Below are positions 24,746 through 34,595 of a stretch of 64,000 nucleotides of DNA, piece by piece. The position numbers and the translations under genes were made by a program. The DNA is from Sternotherus odoratus. Lineage: Eukaryota; Chordata; Testudines; Kinosternidae. The stretch spans positions 38,132,890 to 38,196,889 of the forward strand of contig JAVMKO010000003.1 in assembly GCA_032164245.1 (NCBI GenBank). The letters run 5' to 3'. The first letter of the stretch is position 1. Each line of letters opens with the position of its first letter. The notes beneath the pieces were generated by a model. That model saw nothing but the letters and a program-made list of their open reading frames with translations. It had not been told where the DNA came from and searched no databases.

Positions 24746-25460
24746 CCTTAGAGTGGCTCTCCATGCAGCTCCCCCCACCCTAAACAAACAAACAAAATCC
24801 AACTCCCCACCAGACACCACCCACCTTACCATCCCAGACTTCCAGTATGGACATATTCAGATCTCAGATGGCATATGCCTGCACCTACCCTCCTTCTCAT
24901 CACCTACATTATGAATTAATTAGGAATCTGCCAGAAATATACCTATATTTACCAAAATACCCACATATGCCAAGGTATATAAATGAATGAAACCTATTGC
25001 TTCACAGATATAAATACATAAGTAATAAAATATAGTATATAAATGCTAATATACATATGGTATATAAATATTTATAATTCTAGACTAATGAAAAAGGTAA
25101 AAATGAAGAGACATAAATGATGTGTGCAAATAAATAAATAAATTATGACCATACATACCATAAATATATATGCTTTAAATAGGAGTAGAAATGTAAAAAT
25201 AAATGTACAAATGCCCATATAAAGTCTTACAGGTAATCACAAATAAAACACAAGTAAATATTTTTGATTATATTAGCATTATATATATTATAAACATATA
25301 CTTATAAATAGAAATAAGGAGATGGGTATTTAGTTATTATGAATATACAGATATTCTTTTATTGGCTTATCAATACATTGAAGTATTGATTATCAAGCTG
25401 TACAACATATCTTGTCTAACATTACTTATTATACCCTATAACATATTCAACATATCAGAT
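24746..25460. other. Inter-ORF spacer of the L1-type element, AT-rich
   Basis: Extremely AT-rich sequence with many TATA/ATAAAT runs (24960-25350) lies between the ORF1 and ORF2 remnants. No coding similarity was seen. Part could be a secondary insertion or simple-sequence expansion. Confidence 0.4.
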
Positions 25461-25479
25461 ATATATAGATGAGTTGCCT

Positions 25480-26357
25480 AGTTTTCCCAATCACAATTCC
25501 TTTTCTTTGGATTTATACTCTCCATTTACTTTTCCTTTATGAGAGGATCTTGTTGTTACTCTTAGAGAGGTCTGGTTTCAATTCCTGTAGTGCCTGCAAA
25601 GCATCTGATGGGGTATTGAAATGTTTGGCAGAGTGTGTTAGCAGTCTTTATGAAGATCACAGTGTTTCTGAGGCTGTATTTAATATCTGATCCTCTGAGA
25701 GCTTGTTTGATGCATTTAAATTATGCTCTTTGCTTAAATTTACAGAGAAGCCTGGCTACAAAGAAAATTTAAAATCTTATACTTCAGTTTCTTTTTCCCT
25801 AGCAGCAGACATTAGCCTAACTTTGTCTTTAAATCTTAGCAATGTAAAGATAATGGGTCTGTGGCTGTTACGGTTTTCTTTTCTTCTGGCCCTTGTGACT
25901 CAATGAGCCCTTCCAATCTCCAGTGAAGGCAAAGTGGGATCTAATCCCAGTACCTCAGTGTGTTCTGGAGAAAGCTAATCATGTATTTTTCTTCCAGCCA
26001 TTCAGGGACTCCCAATAACCACACATTATTCCTGTGTGCTCTGTTTTTCAAATTCTTCTTTTTTCTCCTCAAGACTAGTTAGTCTTTCCCTCAAGAAAAC
26101 ATTCTCTGGTTTAATCTCCTTCAGTTCTGTGACAGTTGTTCTTAGTTCATTATTTAAATAGGTCAAACAAGCTTTTGACTTTTTCCAAATCTTTAAAGAG
26201 CTCATGTATATCTTGAGCTAAAAGATCAAATCTGGTCATTGGAAAATCTTTCATACCTGCAAAGTCCTGCGAGAGGCTGGGTTTCCTCGGCCTTACCTTT
26301 CTTTGGAGACTCAAGCTTGGTCGGTTTGGTGTTTCTATCTTTTCCTGCAGGATTCAT
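25480..26357 (-). pseudogene. L1-type ORF1 remnant
   Basis: Starting from an ATG (complement of 26355-26357), the minus strand encodes a Lys/Pro-rich N-terminus (MNPAGKDRNTKPTKLESPKK) and then a coiled-coil-like stretch with 'ELRTTVTELKEIKPEN' and 'LRERLTSLEEK'. Next comes the ORF1 hallmark 'NRAHRNNVWLLGVPEW' (near 25990-26035), equivalent to 'RRNNLRIIGLPE' of L1/Tx1 ORF1 RRM domains. A C-terminal part 'LMSAAREKET' (near 25800) matches the CTD 'ILKAAREKG'. In L1 this protein is an RNA-binding trimeric chaperone. Several stops and frameshifts make it non-functional. Confidence 0.7.
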
Positions 26358-26846
26358 AATAACACAACAAAAAGGGTCCCCCTCATCTAATTAGTAAATT
26401 TCTGACAGAAAGCTATGTTTTAGATACTTTAATTGATGAAGTTTAGTGCAGGGAGTTGAGAAGACTAGAAGTCAGGCAGGTATCTTCTGTACAGGTCATG
26501 TGACCCCCCCCCCATTCTTAGACGCAAGCTTGAGCAGAGCTGTCAGTGGTATGTCTATGTGAGCTGGGAATTGCACCTCCCAGCTCTAATGCAGAGTCTG
26601 TAGCCAAAATCTATGAGTAAGCACAGAAGAGTTGGAGGTCTACTAGGAACCCAATTAAGCAGCTCTGATTTTCCCTGGAAGCAGTGATACAACAGTAATG
26701 GTTGCTATAAAACACCCTCTAAGAATAAATAGTCCTGAAATTCCTCTTTAAAATGAGAAGGTAGTAATCCTTATGAACTACAGAGGTGTGTTGTGTGGTT
26801 TACTTAATGTTTTTGATGCACTTTTGAGATTCTCTGACGAAAGGCA
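26358..26846. other. Probable 5' region of the L1-type element and unassigned flank
   Basis: The sequence just upstream (minus strand) of ORF1 may be its 5' UTR. A C10-type run lies near 26505. At 26540-26600 'gtatgtctatgtgagctggg' and 'gcacctcccagctc' resemble half of a palindromic dispersed repeat. No gene was seen. Confidence 0.3.
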
Positions 26847-27161
26847 CTACTGTATGTAAGTGCTGAGTATTACCATTATTAGTAAAAGGACTATTATGGT
26901 TCTAAGTTTAGAATTATGGTTTAACATAGGGTTTATACTTTTTGCTGGCTTATAGCCAAGTAGGTCTGCTAGTAAGCCGTCCCTGTCAGCTATAGAGAAT
27001 GACATATGTAAGATAGCGCCTGTTTGTGTCTCATTATTTTGATTTGAAGAGTCAGTAGCAGGAGCATTCTGAATGCTAAAACCCCATGAGAAGATGAACA
27101 TGCTGATAACAAGAGCATAAAACTGCCAAAAGCAGAAAACCCTTAGCATGTCTCCAAGCAA
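26847..27161 (-). CDS. Orphan ORF, 104 codons, two hydrophobic segments
   Basis: An uninterrupted minus-strand ORF from an ATG. It has a hydrophobic N-terminus (residues about 7-30, including 'FYALVISMFIFSWGF'), a polar middle with an N-glycosylation sequon (NET), and a hydrophobic C-terminus ('IIVLLLIMVILSTYI'), so it could be a small two-pass or signal-plus-anchor protein. I recognise no family. It has no visible splice context, and in 64 kb an ORF this long can arise by chance, so it is a weak candidate. Confidence 0.15.
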   Translation of the reverse strand: MLGDMLRVFCFWQFYALVISMFIFSWGFSIQNAPATDSSNQNNETQTGAILHMSFSIADRDGLLADLLGYKPAKSINPMLNHNSKLRTIIVLLLIMVILSTYIQ

Positions 27162-29306
27162 TGTTGTCTCCTGTGCACAACCTTAACATAGCCTTTGAGC
27201 ACTGTAACAAATATTAAGTTCTAAATCTTAACACTATTGGTGTTAGAAAAAATTAATCCAATAAAATTGCTCGAAATAAGGCTTCAGATTATATTTTCTA
27301 CATTCCAAAATGACAATGTATTTCTTTTTAAAATTAAATGCTATGTTTATTTTTGTCAGCAAGTTGTGCTGTTTAGAAACTTAGGTTTTATGCTCAGGAT
27401 TTTTGTTGCCTTGTCATATACTTGCTTGGAACACACATTAATATGAATTGTTTGGTCTTAGTTCCTATTACATATTAGTCTACCTCACAAAACCACCCCA
27501 GGCTTGGCATGAATAGCAGTCTTTCCTGAGGAATGGGCCATCTGTAGAGTCGCTAAACAGGATTTTGAAGTAATACTGAACTCTTTGAGAAAGTATGCAC
27601 AATGCTGTCTGATTCTAGCCAGCCCTTTCATTATTGGTGCTTTCAAACACAGCAATACTGAAAGGGAAAAACACCACCCAACCAAAGTAATTAAAAAAAA
27701 CAATCCTGTCTATTTTGGAAGGAAACTAGAATGATTTATCTGATAGGTCCAAAGAGGAAACAGAGGTAAAACAAATTAAAGGCCTTCATGAGAAAAGGGG
27801 AATCCACTTCTTGTGGATACAACCTGGGAATATTTTGTGTGTGTGAGCAAGAGAGCAAAATGATGCCTTTCACCCTTTTGATTGATTCAAATTCTAACAT
27901 CCTTTTTTTTTTTTATTACTCAGGCATCCTGCTTCAGTAATGGGTTGGACATGCACTAACTTGCCCATGTTCTCATAAACAAATATGTACATTTGATAGC
28001 AACTGTTTTTCCCATAAAATACACATTTATTTTTGAAATTCACACTGTCTTAGTCAATAAAATATAAATAGGCTCCAATGTAAAGCACTCTCACAGCAAG
28101 AACAAAATGATGTCACAAAAGCGATCTACCACACCAACTCTCCTTAGTCTTTGCCATTAGAAAATAGGAGGCCTGAATTATTTAGCATATGAGAGACTGA
28201 AGTGATATCGATGTAAAAGACCAGCAAATGAGATAAATTACTGCGTTGAGCTAGAGTATTGAGGCAGGGCAGTCACAAGTTTCCAGCCCCCAAAGACATT
28301 TACAAATCTTGTACCCACAATAGCATTATGTAGTTTACCTGGACCATACTGCCAAATGACATATATTCCATTTTTGGCTAAACACTATGTCAAAAATGTA
28401 TCAAGAAATGTCAACAAATACATTAAGAAGGAGTTCATCATCTCTATATTTAAGATTACTATGAGTTTTCTACTTAATGAGTTTAATTCCCTTGATTAAA
28501 TGTGGTAATATACATACATTCCCAGATATAGGATGCAATCTTGGCTCCATTGAAATATACGGTGCCTTTGAGTTCAGTGGGGCCAGAATTTCCCTCATGG
28601 ATTTTTTCAAGCTGGAAGACTCACTTTAATTTTTCAGGTGCTTCTTGCATTCTTTACAGTTTTCTTGACACGGTTATGCATCATTCCTTTTTCGAATAAC
28701 AGTGAGATATTTTAACTGTTTTTGTGCATCAGGGTGATCAGAATCTTAAAAGTCACATATTCAGTCTTGCACAAACTTCCACCTGCAGAAAATCCCCAGG
28801 TGTGGTAATTTTGGGGATTTGGGTGGGGAATTAAAAATAAACATTATAATACCACGAAACCCCCCACCCACCCACCCACATACTTTTGTGGTAGAATTTG
28901 ATGGGGACTGCAAGATTTAAGAGTTAGGGACTGAATTAGGTAGCCAGACTGAGGAACTGGGATAGGGAAAGGTGCTGTTATATGTAGTGAATTACATACA
29001 AAAAAACTATATTAACGGAGCATTAAGATGAGGACTCATTAGGTAAGAAATGCTAGAATTGAGGTTCCAGGGAACTGCAAGATAAAGAAAGGATTGCCTC
29101 ATGACTAAGGCAGTTGAATGATGCTAATTGAATTCTACCCCTGCCCTTCCAATTCTATGTGATTTTTCCCCTGGTGGTTATTAATTGTGTGCCTCTCATT
29201 TTCTGAGTACCCAACCTGATATCCTGGGTTCTGACTTGCAATCCTATGCAATCACAGCTGCATCCGACGTCAATGAGAAGTCTTTGAACATATAAACAGC
29301 TATCTA
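27162..29306. other. Unassigned sequence with simple repeats
   Basis: No gene was recognised. It contains a T-rich run near 27902-27915 and a CCCA repeat at 28861-28880. The palindromic unit at 28528-28600 is listed separately. Confidence 0.4.
28528..28600. repeat. Palindromic dispersed repeat fragment
   Basis: 'ttggctccattgaaatata' is followed by its near mirror 'gagttcagtggggccagaat', the arrangement of a palindromic repeat that recurs in reptile DNA ('cattgaagtcaatgg' type). Short and diverged. Confidence 0.35.
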
Positions 29307-29589
29307 TCTATATATATAAAAGTCAAATGGTGTATGTATGTATGTATGTACGTAAGCTTACTCCTTCCACACCGTTTGAGCTAGAGACTTGAAATTTGGT
29401 ACAGTTAGAGGTCTTGGGGTCCTAATGACCGTAAGAGTTGAAAATTTTTCAAATCTCACCTCTGACGCCGCCCAGGGGTGAAATTATTTAAAGGCCAATC
29501 ACATCAGCTGGGCAGCTGCTGTTCTCTGTGACATAGTTATGATGTCATAATACCCCCTCCAACAGACACCACACTTGCTCAGCTCTCTC

Positions 29590-29790
29590 CCCCCCCCCCT
29601 GACGGAACCCTGGAATCCCTCAGCTCTCTGCCCCCTCCTCCCTCCAACGGATCCCGGAATCCCTCAGCTCTCTGCCCCCTCCCCCCTCCGACGGAACCCC
29701 AGAATCCCTCAGCTCTCTGCCCCCTTCCCCTCCGATGGAACCCCGGAATCCCTCAGCTCTCTGCCCCCTCCCCACCTCCGATGGACCCGA
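29590..29790 (+). repeat. Minisatellite, about 45-bp unit, four copies
   Basis: The unit contains 'gaatccctcagctctctgcc' followed by a C-rich spacer and 'acggaacccc'. Four copies lie in a row, and a related fifth unit reappears at 30375-30425 beside the Helitron 3' hairpin. The 90-codon ORF at 29575-29847 is only this repeat read in frame. Confidence 0.8.
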
Positions 29791-29794
29791 GTTG

Positions 29795-30355
29795 GGTTTG
29801 GTCGGAGGGTAAGTGAGGTAGGGGTGTCGGGTTTGGTCGGGGGGTGAGGTGGGGGTGTCGGGTTTGGTCGGGGGGGTGAGGTGGGGGTGTCGGGTTTGGT
29901 TGGGGGGTAAGTGAGCCGGGGGTGTCGGGTTTGGTGTGGGGGTGGGTGGGAAGGTGTCTGGGTGGGTGAGGGGTGAGGTGTGGGGGTTGGGGTTGGTCAG
30001 GGGATGTTGGGTTTGGTGGGGGGGGTAAGGTGGAGGTGTTGGGTTTGGTTGGGGGGTGAGGAGGAGGGTCGGGGTTGGTCGAGGGGTAAGTGAGGTGTGG
30101 GTGTCGGGTTTGTTTGTGGTGGTAGGTAGGGGTGTCAGGTTTGGTTGGGGGGGAAGTGAGGTGGGTGTGTCAGGTTTGGTCTACGGGGGGTGAGGTGTGG
30201 GTGTAGGTCAGGGGGTGTTGGGGTTGGTAGGGGGAGACATGGGGGTATTGGGTTTGGGTGGGGGGGTGAAAATGTGAGTCGGGTTTGGTCGAGGGGTAAG
30301 TGAGGTGGGGGTGTCGGGTTTGGTCGAGGGGGTGAGGTGGGGGTGTCAGGTTTGT
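29795..30355 (+). repeat. G-rich minisatellite with quadruplex-forming potential
   Basis: Irregular repeats of 'gtgaggtgggggtgtcgggt' plus 'ttggtcggggg', about 30-36 bases each, run through about 560 bases. The plus strand has dense G runs of 3-7 separated by short loops, satisfying the simple four-G-tract pattern many times. No coding potential. Confidence 0.8.
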
Positions 30356-30534
30356 TCTCTTCCCCCTCCCCCGTCCAACGGACCCCGCACTCGCTCAGCT
30401 GTCTGCCCCCTCCCCACCTCCGACTGACCCGAGCAACGCCGGGTATTTTTGCTAGTACAGTATAAGGCTAAGTATATTGAAAAATAAGGTCCTCAGTGTC
30501 TCAAAGTGTACATTCAAAATTAGTGGAAACTTTC

Positions 30535-30655
30535 CCCCCCTTAATCTCTTAGGGAACTGAGCGACAATCTGTAAAATGGAAATAATGCTCCCTTCACCTC
30601 ACTGGGGAGTTGCAAATAATAAATTGTTTGTGAAGCTCTCAGATACTAATGTCAT
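30535..30655 (+). repeat. MIR-like SINE 3' part
   Basis: 'aatctgtaaaatggaaata', then 'ttcacctcactgggg' and 'gtttgtgaagctctcagata', follow the 3' half of a MIR ('catctgtaaaatggg...gtgaagcgctttg'). No 5' half is seen. Confidence 0.5.
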
Positions 30656-31068
30656 AGAAAAGCACAGGAGGAAATTAATAATTGTGTCTTTAGAGCAGTG
30701 TTTGCATATTGTGCATTAAATAAGGCCTAGGGCCATACATTAAACAACAAGGATAAAACATACTATTGAATAACTGCTCTTTAATTGAGCACTATCCGTC
30801 CGTCCTGTACATTGAATGATATAGGGGTCTGGTGGAAAAACAAATAGTATGTGACTAATCAAAGACTGTACCATAATGTATTTGCATAAAGAGGGCAAAA
30901 TCAAAGCTGCCTGTACAACCTTAATTCTGGTATTTCCTAATTTGAGTGCTTGATTTTTCAACCTTAATATTCTTTATAGGTTCAAGAATAGCAGCCGTGT
31001 TAGTCTGTATCTGTAAAGAAAGCGAGGAATACTTGTAGCACCTTAGAGACGAACTAGTTTATTTCAGC

Positions 31069-31102
31069 CTAAGCTTTCGTGGGCTATAGCTCACTTCATC
31101 GG
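31069..31102 (-). ncRNA. Hammerhead-like motif in left PLE arm
   Basis: On the minus strand: 'CGATGA' (one change from CTGATGA), stem GTGAGC/GCCCAC, GAAA, then a short 'GC-TTAG-GC' stem III. After stem III a TG stands where hammerheads need U-H (H not G), which argues against efficient cleavage. Confidence 0.45.
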
Positions 31103-31314
31103 ATGCATAGAATGGAACAGAAGTAAGATGCATTTATACACACAGAAAGAAAGAAAAAGAAAAAAAATTGTACATTAGCATACCAATTCTAAGAGGGCTG
31201 TTAAATGTAGATGGTCCATTATCAGTAGGAGAAAAAACACCTTTTGAAATGGATTTCTGTTGTCAGTGAAATTAACTCAGGAAATGCAATCAATTAGTGT
31301 AATGTGAGAACCAT

Positions 31315-31725
31315 TTGGAAGTCCTATTTAGCCCCTGGTTAATTGTATCAGTCATAGGACCTAATCACATCAGCTACACCATCAGAGGCTCATTCACCTT
31401 CACATCGACCAAAGTGATATATGCCATCATGTGCCAGCAATGCCCCTCTGCTATGTACATTGGCCAAACCAGCCAGTCTCTATGCAAAAGAATAAATGGA
31501 CACACATCTGACATCAGGAATCATAACATTCAAAAACCAGTAGGAGAACACTTCAATCTTCCTGGCCATTCCATTAGAGATTTGATGGTTTCAGTTTTGA
31601 AACAGGAAATCTTCCAAAACAGACTCCAACGAGAAACTGAGAAACTGGAATTAATTTTCAAATTGTATACAATTAACCAGGGGCTAAATAGGACTTCTGA
31701 ATGGTTCTCTCATTACAGTAATTGA
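31315..31725 (+). pseudogene. Penelope-like GIY-YIG endonuclease domain (C-terminal part of PLE ORF)
   Basis: The frame from 31315 gives 136 residues. Residues from about 20 are PLE-specific. It shows the GIY half as 'YAI' (36-38), a CxxC pair (C40, C43), 'YIGQT' (48-52), the catalytic-type Arg R59, 'GHTSDI' with H63, two further His (79 and 85), an acidic 'RETEKLELI' helix with E107/E109, and a closing 'NQGLN'. The Cys and His residues fit the zinc-finger-like CCHH pattern known in PLE endonucleases. In PLEs this domain nicks DNA to prime reverse transcription. The RT half that normally precedes it is missing. The first ATG falls inside the inverted arm, so it is not a native start. The domain itself has no stop. 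Confidence 0.75.
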
Positions 31726-31766
31726 TTGCATTTCCTGAGTTAATTTCACTGACAACAGAAATCCGT

Positions 31767-34343
31767 TAAGTTTAGAAGTGTGAGCAACAAGGCTGATGTC
31801 GTGGTGGGAGTCTGCTATAGACCACCAGACCAGGAGGATGAGATGGATGAGGCTTTCTGCCAGCAACTAAGAGAAGTTACTAGATCGCAAGCCGTAGTTC
31901 TCATGGGAGATTTCAATCATCCTGATATCTGCTGGGAGAGCAATACAGCGATGCACAGACAATCCAGGAAGTTTTTGGAAAGTGTAGGGGACAATTTCTT
32001 AGTGCAAGTGCTGGAGGAACCAACTAGGGGCAGAGCTTTTCTTGACCTGCTGCTCACAAACTGTGAAGAATTAGTAGGGGACGCAAAAGTGGATGGGAAC
32101 CTTGGAGGCAGTGACCCATGAGATGGTCGAGTTCAGGATCCTGACACAGGGGAAAAAAGGAAAGCAGCAGAATATGGACCCTGAACTTCAGAAAAGCAGA
32201 CTTTGACTCCCTCAGGGAACTCATGGGCAGGATTCCCTGGGAGATGAACATGAAGGGGAAAGGAGTCCAGGAGAGCTGGCTGTATTTTAAAGAATCCTTA
32301 TTGAGGTTGCAGGAACAAACCATCCCAATGTGTAGAAAGAATAGTAAATATGGCAGGCGACCAGCTTGGTTGAACAGTGAAATCCTTGCTGATCTTAAAT
32401 GCAAAAAAGAAGCTTACAAGAAGTGGAAGATTGGACAAATGACCAGGGAGGAATATAAAACTGTTGCTCAGACATGCAGGAGTGAAATCAGGAAGGCTAA
32501 ATCACACTTGGAGTTGCAGCTAGCAAGGGATGTTAAGGGTAACAAGAAGGGTTTCTTTAGGGATGTTAGCAACAAAAAAAAAGTAAAGGAAAGTGTGGGC
32601 CCCTTACTGAATGAGGGAGGCAATCTAGTGACAGAGGATGTGGAAAGAGCAAATGTACTCAATGCTTTTTTTGCCTCTGTCTTCACGAACAAGGTCAGCT
32701 CCCAGACGCCTGCATTGGGCAGCACAGCATGGGGAGGAGGTGACCAGCCGTCTGTGGAAAAAGAAGTGGTTCAGGAATATTTAGAAAAGCTGGATGAGCA
32801 CAAGTCCATGGGGCAGGTTGCGCTGCGTCCGAGGGTGCTAAAGGAGTTGGCTGATGTAATTGCAGAGCCATTGGCCATTATCTTTGAAAACTCATGGCGA
32901 TCAGGGGAGGTCCCGGATGATTGGAAAAAGGCTACTGTAGTGCCCATCTTTAAAAAAGGGAAGAAGGAGGATCCAGGGAACTACAGGCCCGTCAGCCTCA
33001 CCTCGGTGCCTGGAAAAATCATGGAGCAGGTCCTCAAGGAATCAATCCTGAAACACTTAGAGGAGAAGAAAGTGATCAGGAACAGTCAGCATTGATTCAC
33101 CAAGGGAAAATCATGCCTGACTAACCTGATTGCCTTCTACAATGAGATAACTGGCTCTCTGGATGAGGGGAAAGCAGTGGCTATGTTGTTCCTTGACTTT
33201 AGCAAAGCTTTTGATATGGTCTCACACAATATTCTTGCCAGGAAGTTAAAGAAGTATGGGCTGGATGAATGGACCATAAGGTGGATAGAAAGCTGGCTGG
33301 ATCGTCGGGCTCAATGGGTAGTGATCAATAGCTCCATGTCTAGTTGGCAGCCGGTATCGAGCGGAGTGCCCCAAGGGTCGGTCCTGGGGCCGGTTTTATT
33401 CAATATCTTTATCAATGATCTGGAGGATGGTGTGGACTGCACCCTCAGCAAGTTTGCAGATGACACTAAACTGGGAGGAGTGGTAGATATATTGGAGGGT
33501 AGGGATAGGATACAGAGGGACCTAAACAAATTAGAGGACTGGGCCAAAAGAAATTTGATGAGGTTCAACAAGGAGAAGTGCAGAGTCCTGCACTTAGGAC
33601 GGAAGAATCCCATGCACTGCTACAGACTAGGGACCAAATGGCTAGGCAGAAGTTCTGCAGAAAAGGACCTAGGGATTACAGTGGATGAGAAGCTGGATGT
33701 AAGTCAACAGTGTGCCCTTGTTGCCAAGAAGGCTAATGGCATTTTGGGGTGTATAAGTAGGGGCATTGCCAGCAGATTGAGGGACGTGATTGTTCCCCTT
33801 TATTTGACATTGGTGAGGCCTCATCTGGAGTACTGTGTCCAATTTTGGGGCCCACACTACAAGAAGGATGTGGAAAAATTGGAAAGAGTCCAGAGAAGGG
33901 CAACAAAAATGATTAGGGGCCTGGAGCGCATGACTTATGAGGAGAGGCTGAGAGAACTGGGATTGTTTAGTCTGCAGAAGAGAAGACTGAGGGGAGATTT
34001 GATAGCTGCTTTCAACTACCTGAAAGGGGGTTCTAAAGAGGATGGATCTAGATTGTTCTTAGTGGTAGCAGATGACCGAACAAGGAGTAATGGTCTCAAG
34101 TTGCAGTTGGGAAGGTTTAGATTGGATATTAGAAAAAACATTTTCACTACGAGGGTGGTCAAGCATTGGAATGGGTTACCTAGGGAGGTGGTAGAATCAC
34201 GTTCCTTGGAGGTTTTTAAGGTCAGGCTTGATAAAGCCCTGGCTGGAATGATTTAGTCAGGGATTGGTCTTGCTTTGAGCAGGGGGTTGGACTAGATGAC
34301 CTCCAGAGGTCCCTTCCAACCCTAATATTCTATGATTCTATGA
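31767..34343 (+). mobile_element. CR1 LINE, 5'-truncated, 2.6 kb, inserted in the PLE
   Basis: The best-preserved CR1 in the window. It runs from within the endonuclease domain through the full RT to the canonical 3' end 'ttctatgattctatg' at about 34343. The PLE sequence breaks off at 'cagaaatcc' (31758-31766) and resumes at 'atttcaaaaggtg' (34344), which is continuous ('gaaatccatttcaaaagg' in complement) in the uninterrupted left arm, so both junctions are exact to a base or two. No target duplication is seen, as usual for CR1. Confidence 0.9.
31780..34256 (+). pseudogene. CR1 ORF2 remnant: endonuclease C-terminal part and reverse transcriptase
   Basis: Frame 1 (31780-32121) encodes the end of the APE endonuclease with '[15 protein letters not shown]', '[12 protein letters not shown]' and '[12 protein letters not shown]'. 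A one-base insertion near 32115 brings a stop after 'GGSD'. A second shift near 32150-32170 leads to the RT frame, which runs 32223-34256 with a single in-frame TGA at 33093-33095 (a Gly codon in 'NSQHGF' turned into stop). RT motifs seen are 'PVSLTSVPGKIMEQ', 'FLDFSKAFD', '[11 protein letters not shown]', and the catalytic 'FADDTKLGG' at 33453-33479. The thumb/C-terminal region ends 'DKALAGMI'. Three lesions only, so the copy is relatively young but not functional. Confidence 0.9.
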
Positions 34344-34494
34344 TTTCAAAAGGTGTTTTGTTTTTTCTCCTTCTGATAATGGACCATCTACATTTAACAG
34401 CCCTCTTAGAATTGGTATGCTAATGTACATTTTTTTTTCTTTTTCTTTCTTTCTGTGTGTATAAATGCATCTTACTTCTGTTCCATTCTATGCA

Positions 34495-34533
34495 TCCGAT
34501 GAAGTGAGCTATAGCCCACAAAAGCTTATGCTG
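34495..34533 (+). ncRNA. Hammerhead-like motif in right PLE arm
   Basis: 'CCGATGA' box, stem GTGAGC/GCCCAC with loop, 'AAAA' in place of GAAA, then 'GC-TTAT-GC' stem III. Two core changes make it likely inactive. It is the inverted partner of the motif at 31069-31102. Confidence 0.45.
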
Positions 34534-34595
34534 AAATAAACTAGTTCGTCTCTAAGGTGCTACAAGTATTCCTCGCTTTCTTTAATATTCTTTAT

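Larger units (their letters stand above)
21580..26357 (-). mobile_element. L1-superfamily LINE (L1/Tx1-like), two ORFs, heavily decayed
   Basis: Minus-strand remnants appear in the order expected of an L1-type LINE: ORF1 (26357 to about 25480), an AT-rich inter-ORF spacer, an endonuclease (24.74-24.3 kb), RT N-terminal part (23.6-23.4 kb), RT catalytic part (near 22.8 kb), post-RT 'YLG' region (near 22.6 kb) and a C-terminal part (to about 21.6 kb). About 4.8 kb survive as one co-linear copy, although every frame is interrupted. This is unusual beside the abundant 5'-truncated CR1 pieces. The 5' and 3' ends are not defined precisely; no polyA tail was recognised. Confidence 0.75.
29307..30455 (+). 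mobile_element. Non-autonomous Helitron, about 1.15 kb
   Basis: The 5' end starts with TC in 'tctatatatataaaagtcaa', preceded by A (29306). The 3' end reads 'acccgagcaacgccgggt' (a 5-bp stem hairpin ACCCG/CGGGT), then 'atttttgctag', followed by T (30456). TC at the start, CTAG at the end, a hairpin about 10 bases before the end, and A/T flanks without target duplication are the defining features of Helitrons, which move by rolling-circle replication. There is no Rep/helicase coding region. The interior is largely replaced by two tandem-repeat blocks (29590-29790 and 29795-30355). Confidence 0.8.
30978..34583. mobile_element. Penelope-like element as a large inverted repeat, interrupted by CR1
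   Basis: The left arm (about 30981-31347) is the PLE 3' region in minus orientation. The loop (about 31350-31663) and right arm (31664-31766, continuing at 34344-34583) carry the same region in plus orientation plus the GIY-YIG reading frame. Matching arm segments include 'aatggaccatctacattta' and 'ggaatacttgtagcacctta' with their complements. The unit is flanked by the direct repeat ttaatattctttat at 30964-30977 and 34582-34595 (14 bp; two bases may belong to the element), so the inverted unit was integrated as one piece. Penelope elements are known for such partial inverted or tandem terminal copies. A CR1 at 31767-34343 splits the right arm. Confidence 0.8.

Noticed and set aside
29575..29847. 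90-codon Pro/Ser/Leu-repeat ORF
   Set aside because: In-frame reading of a 45-bp minisatellite inside the Helitron.
29590..30355. CRISPR-like regular repeats
   Set aside because: The repeats are contiguous minisatellite units with no unique spacers, inside a eukaryotic Helitron.
32054..33857. Minus-strand ORFs of 60-116 codons within the CR1
   Set aside because: Antisense shadows of the CR1 reverse transcriptase frame.
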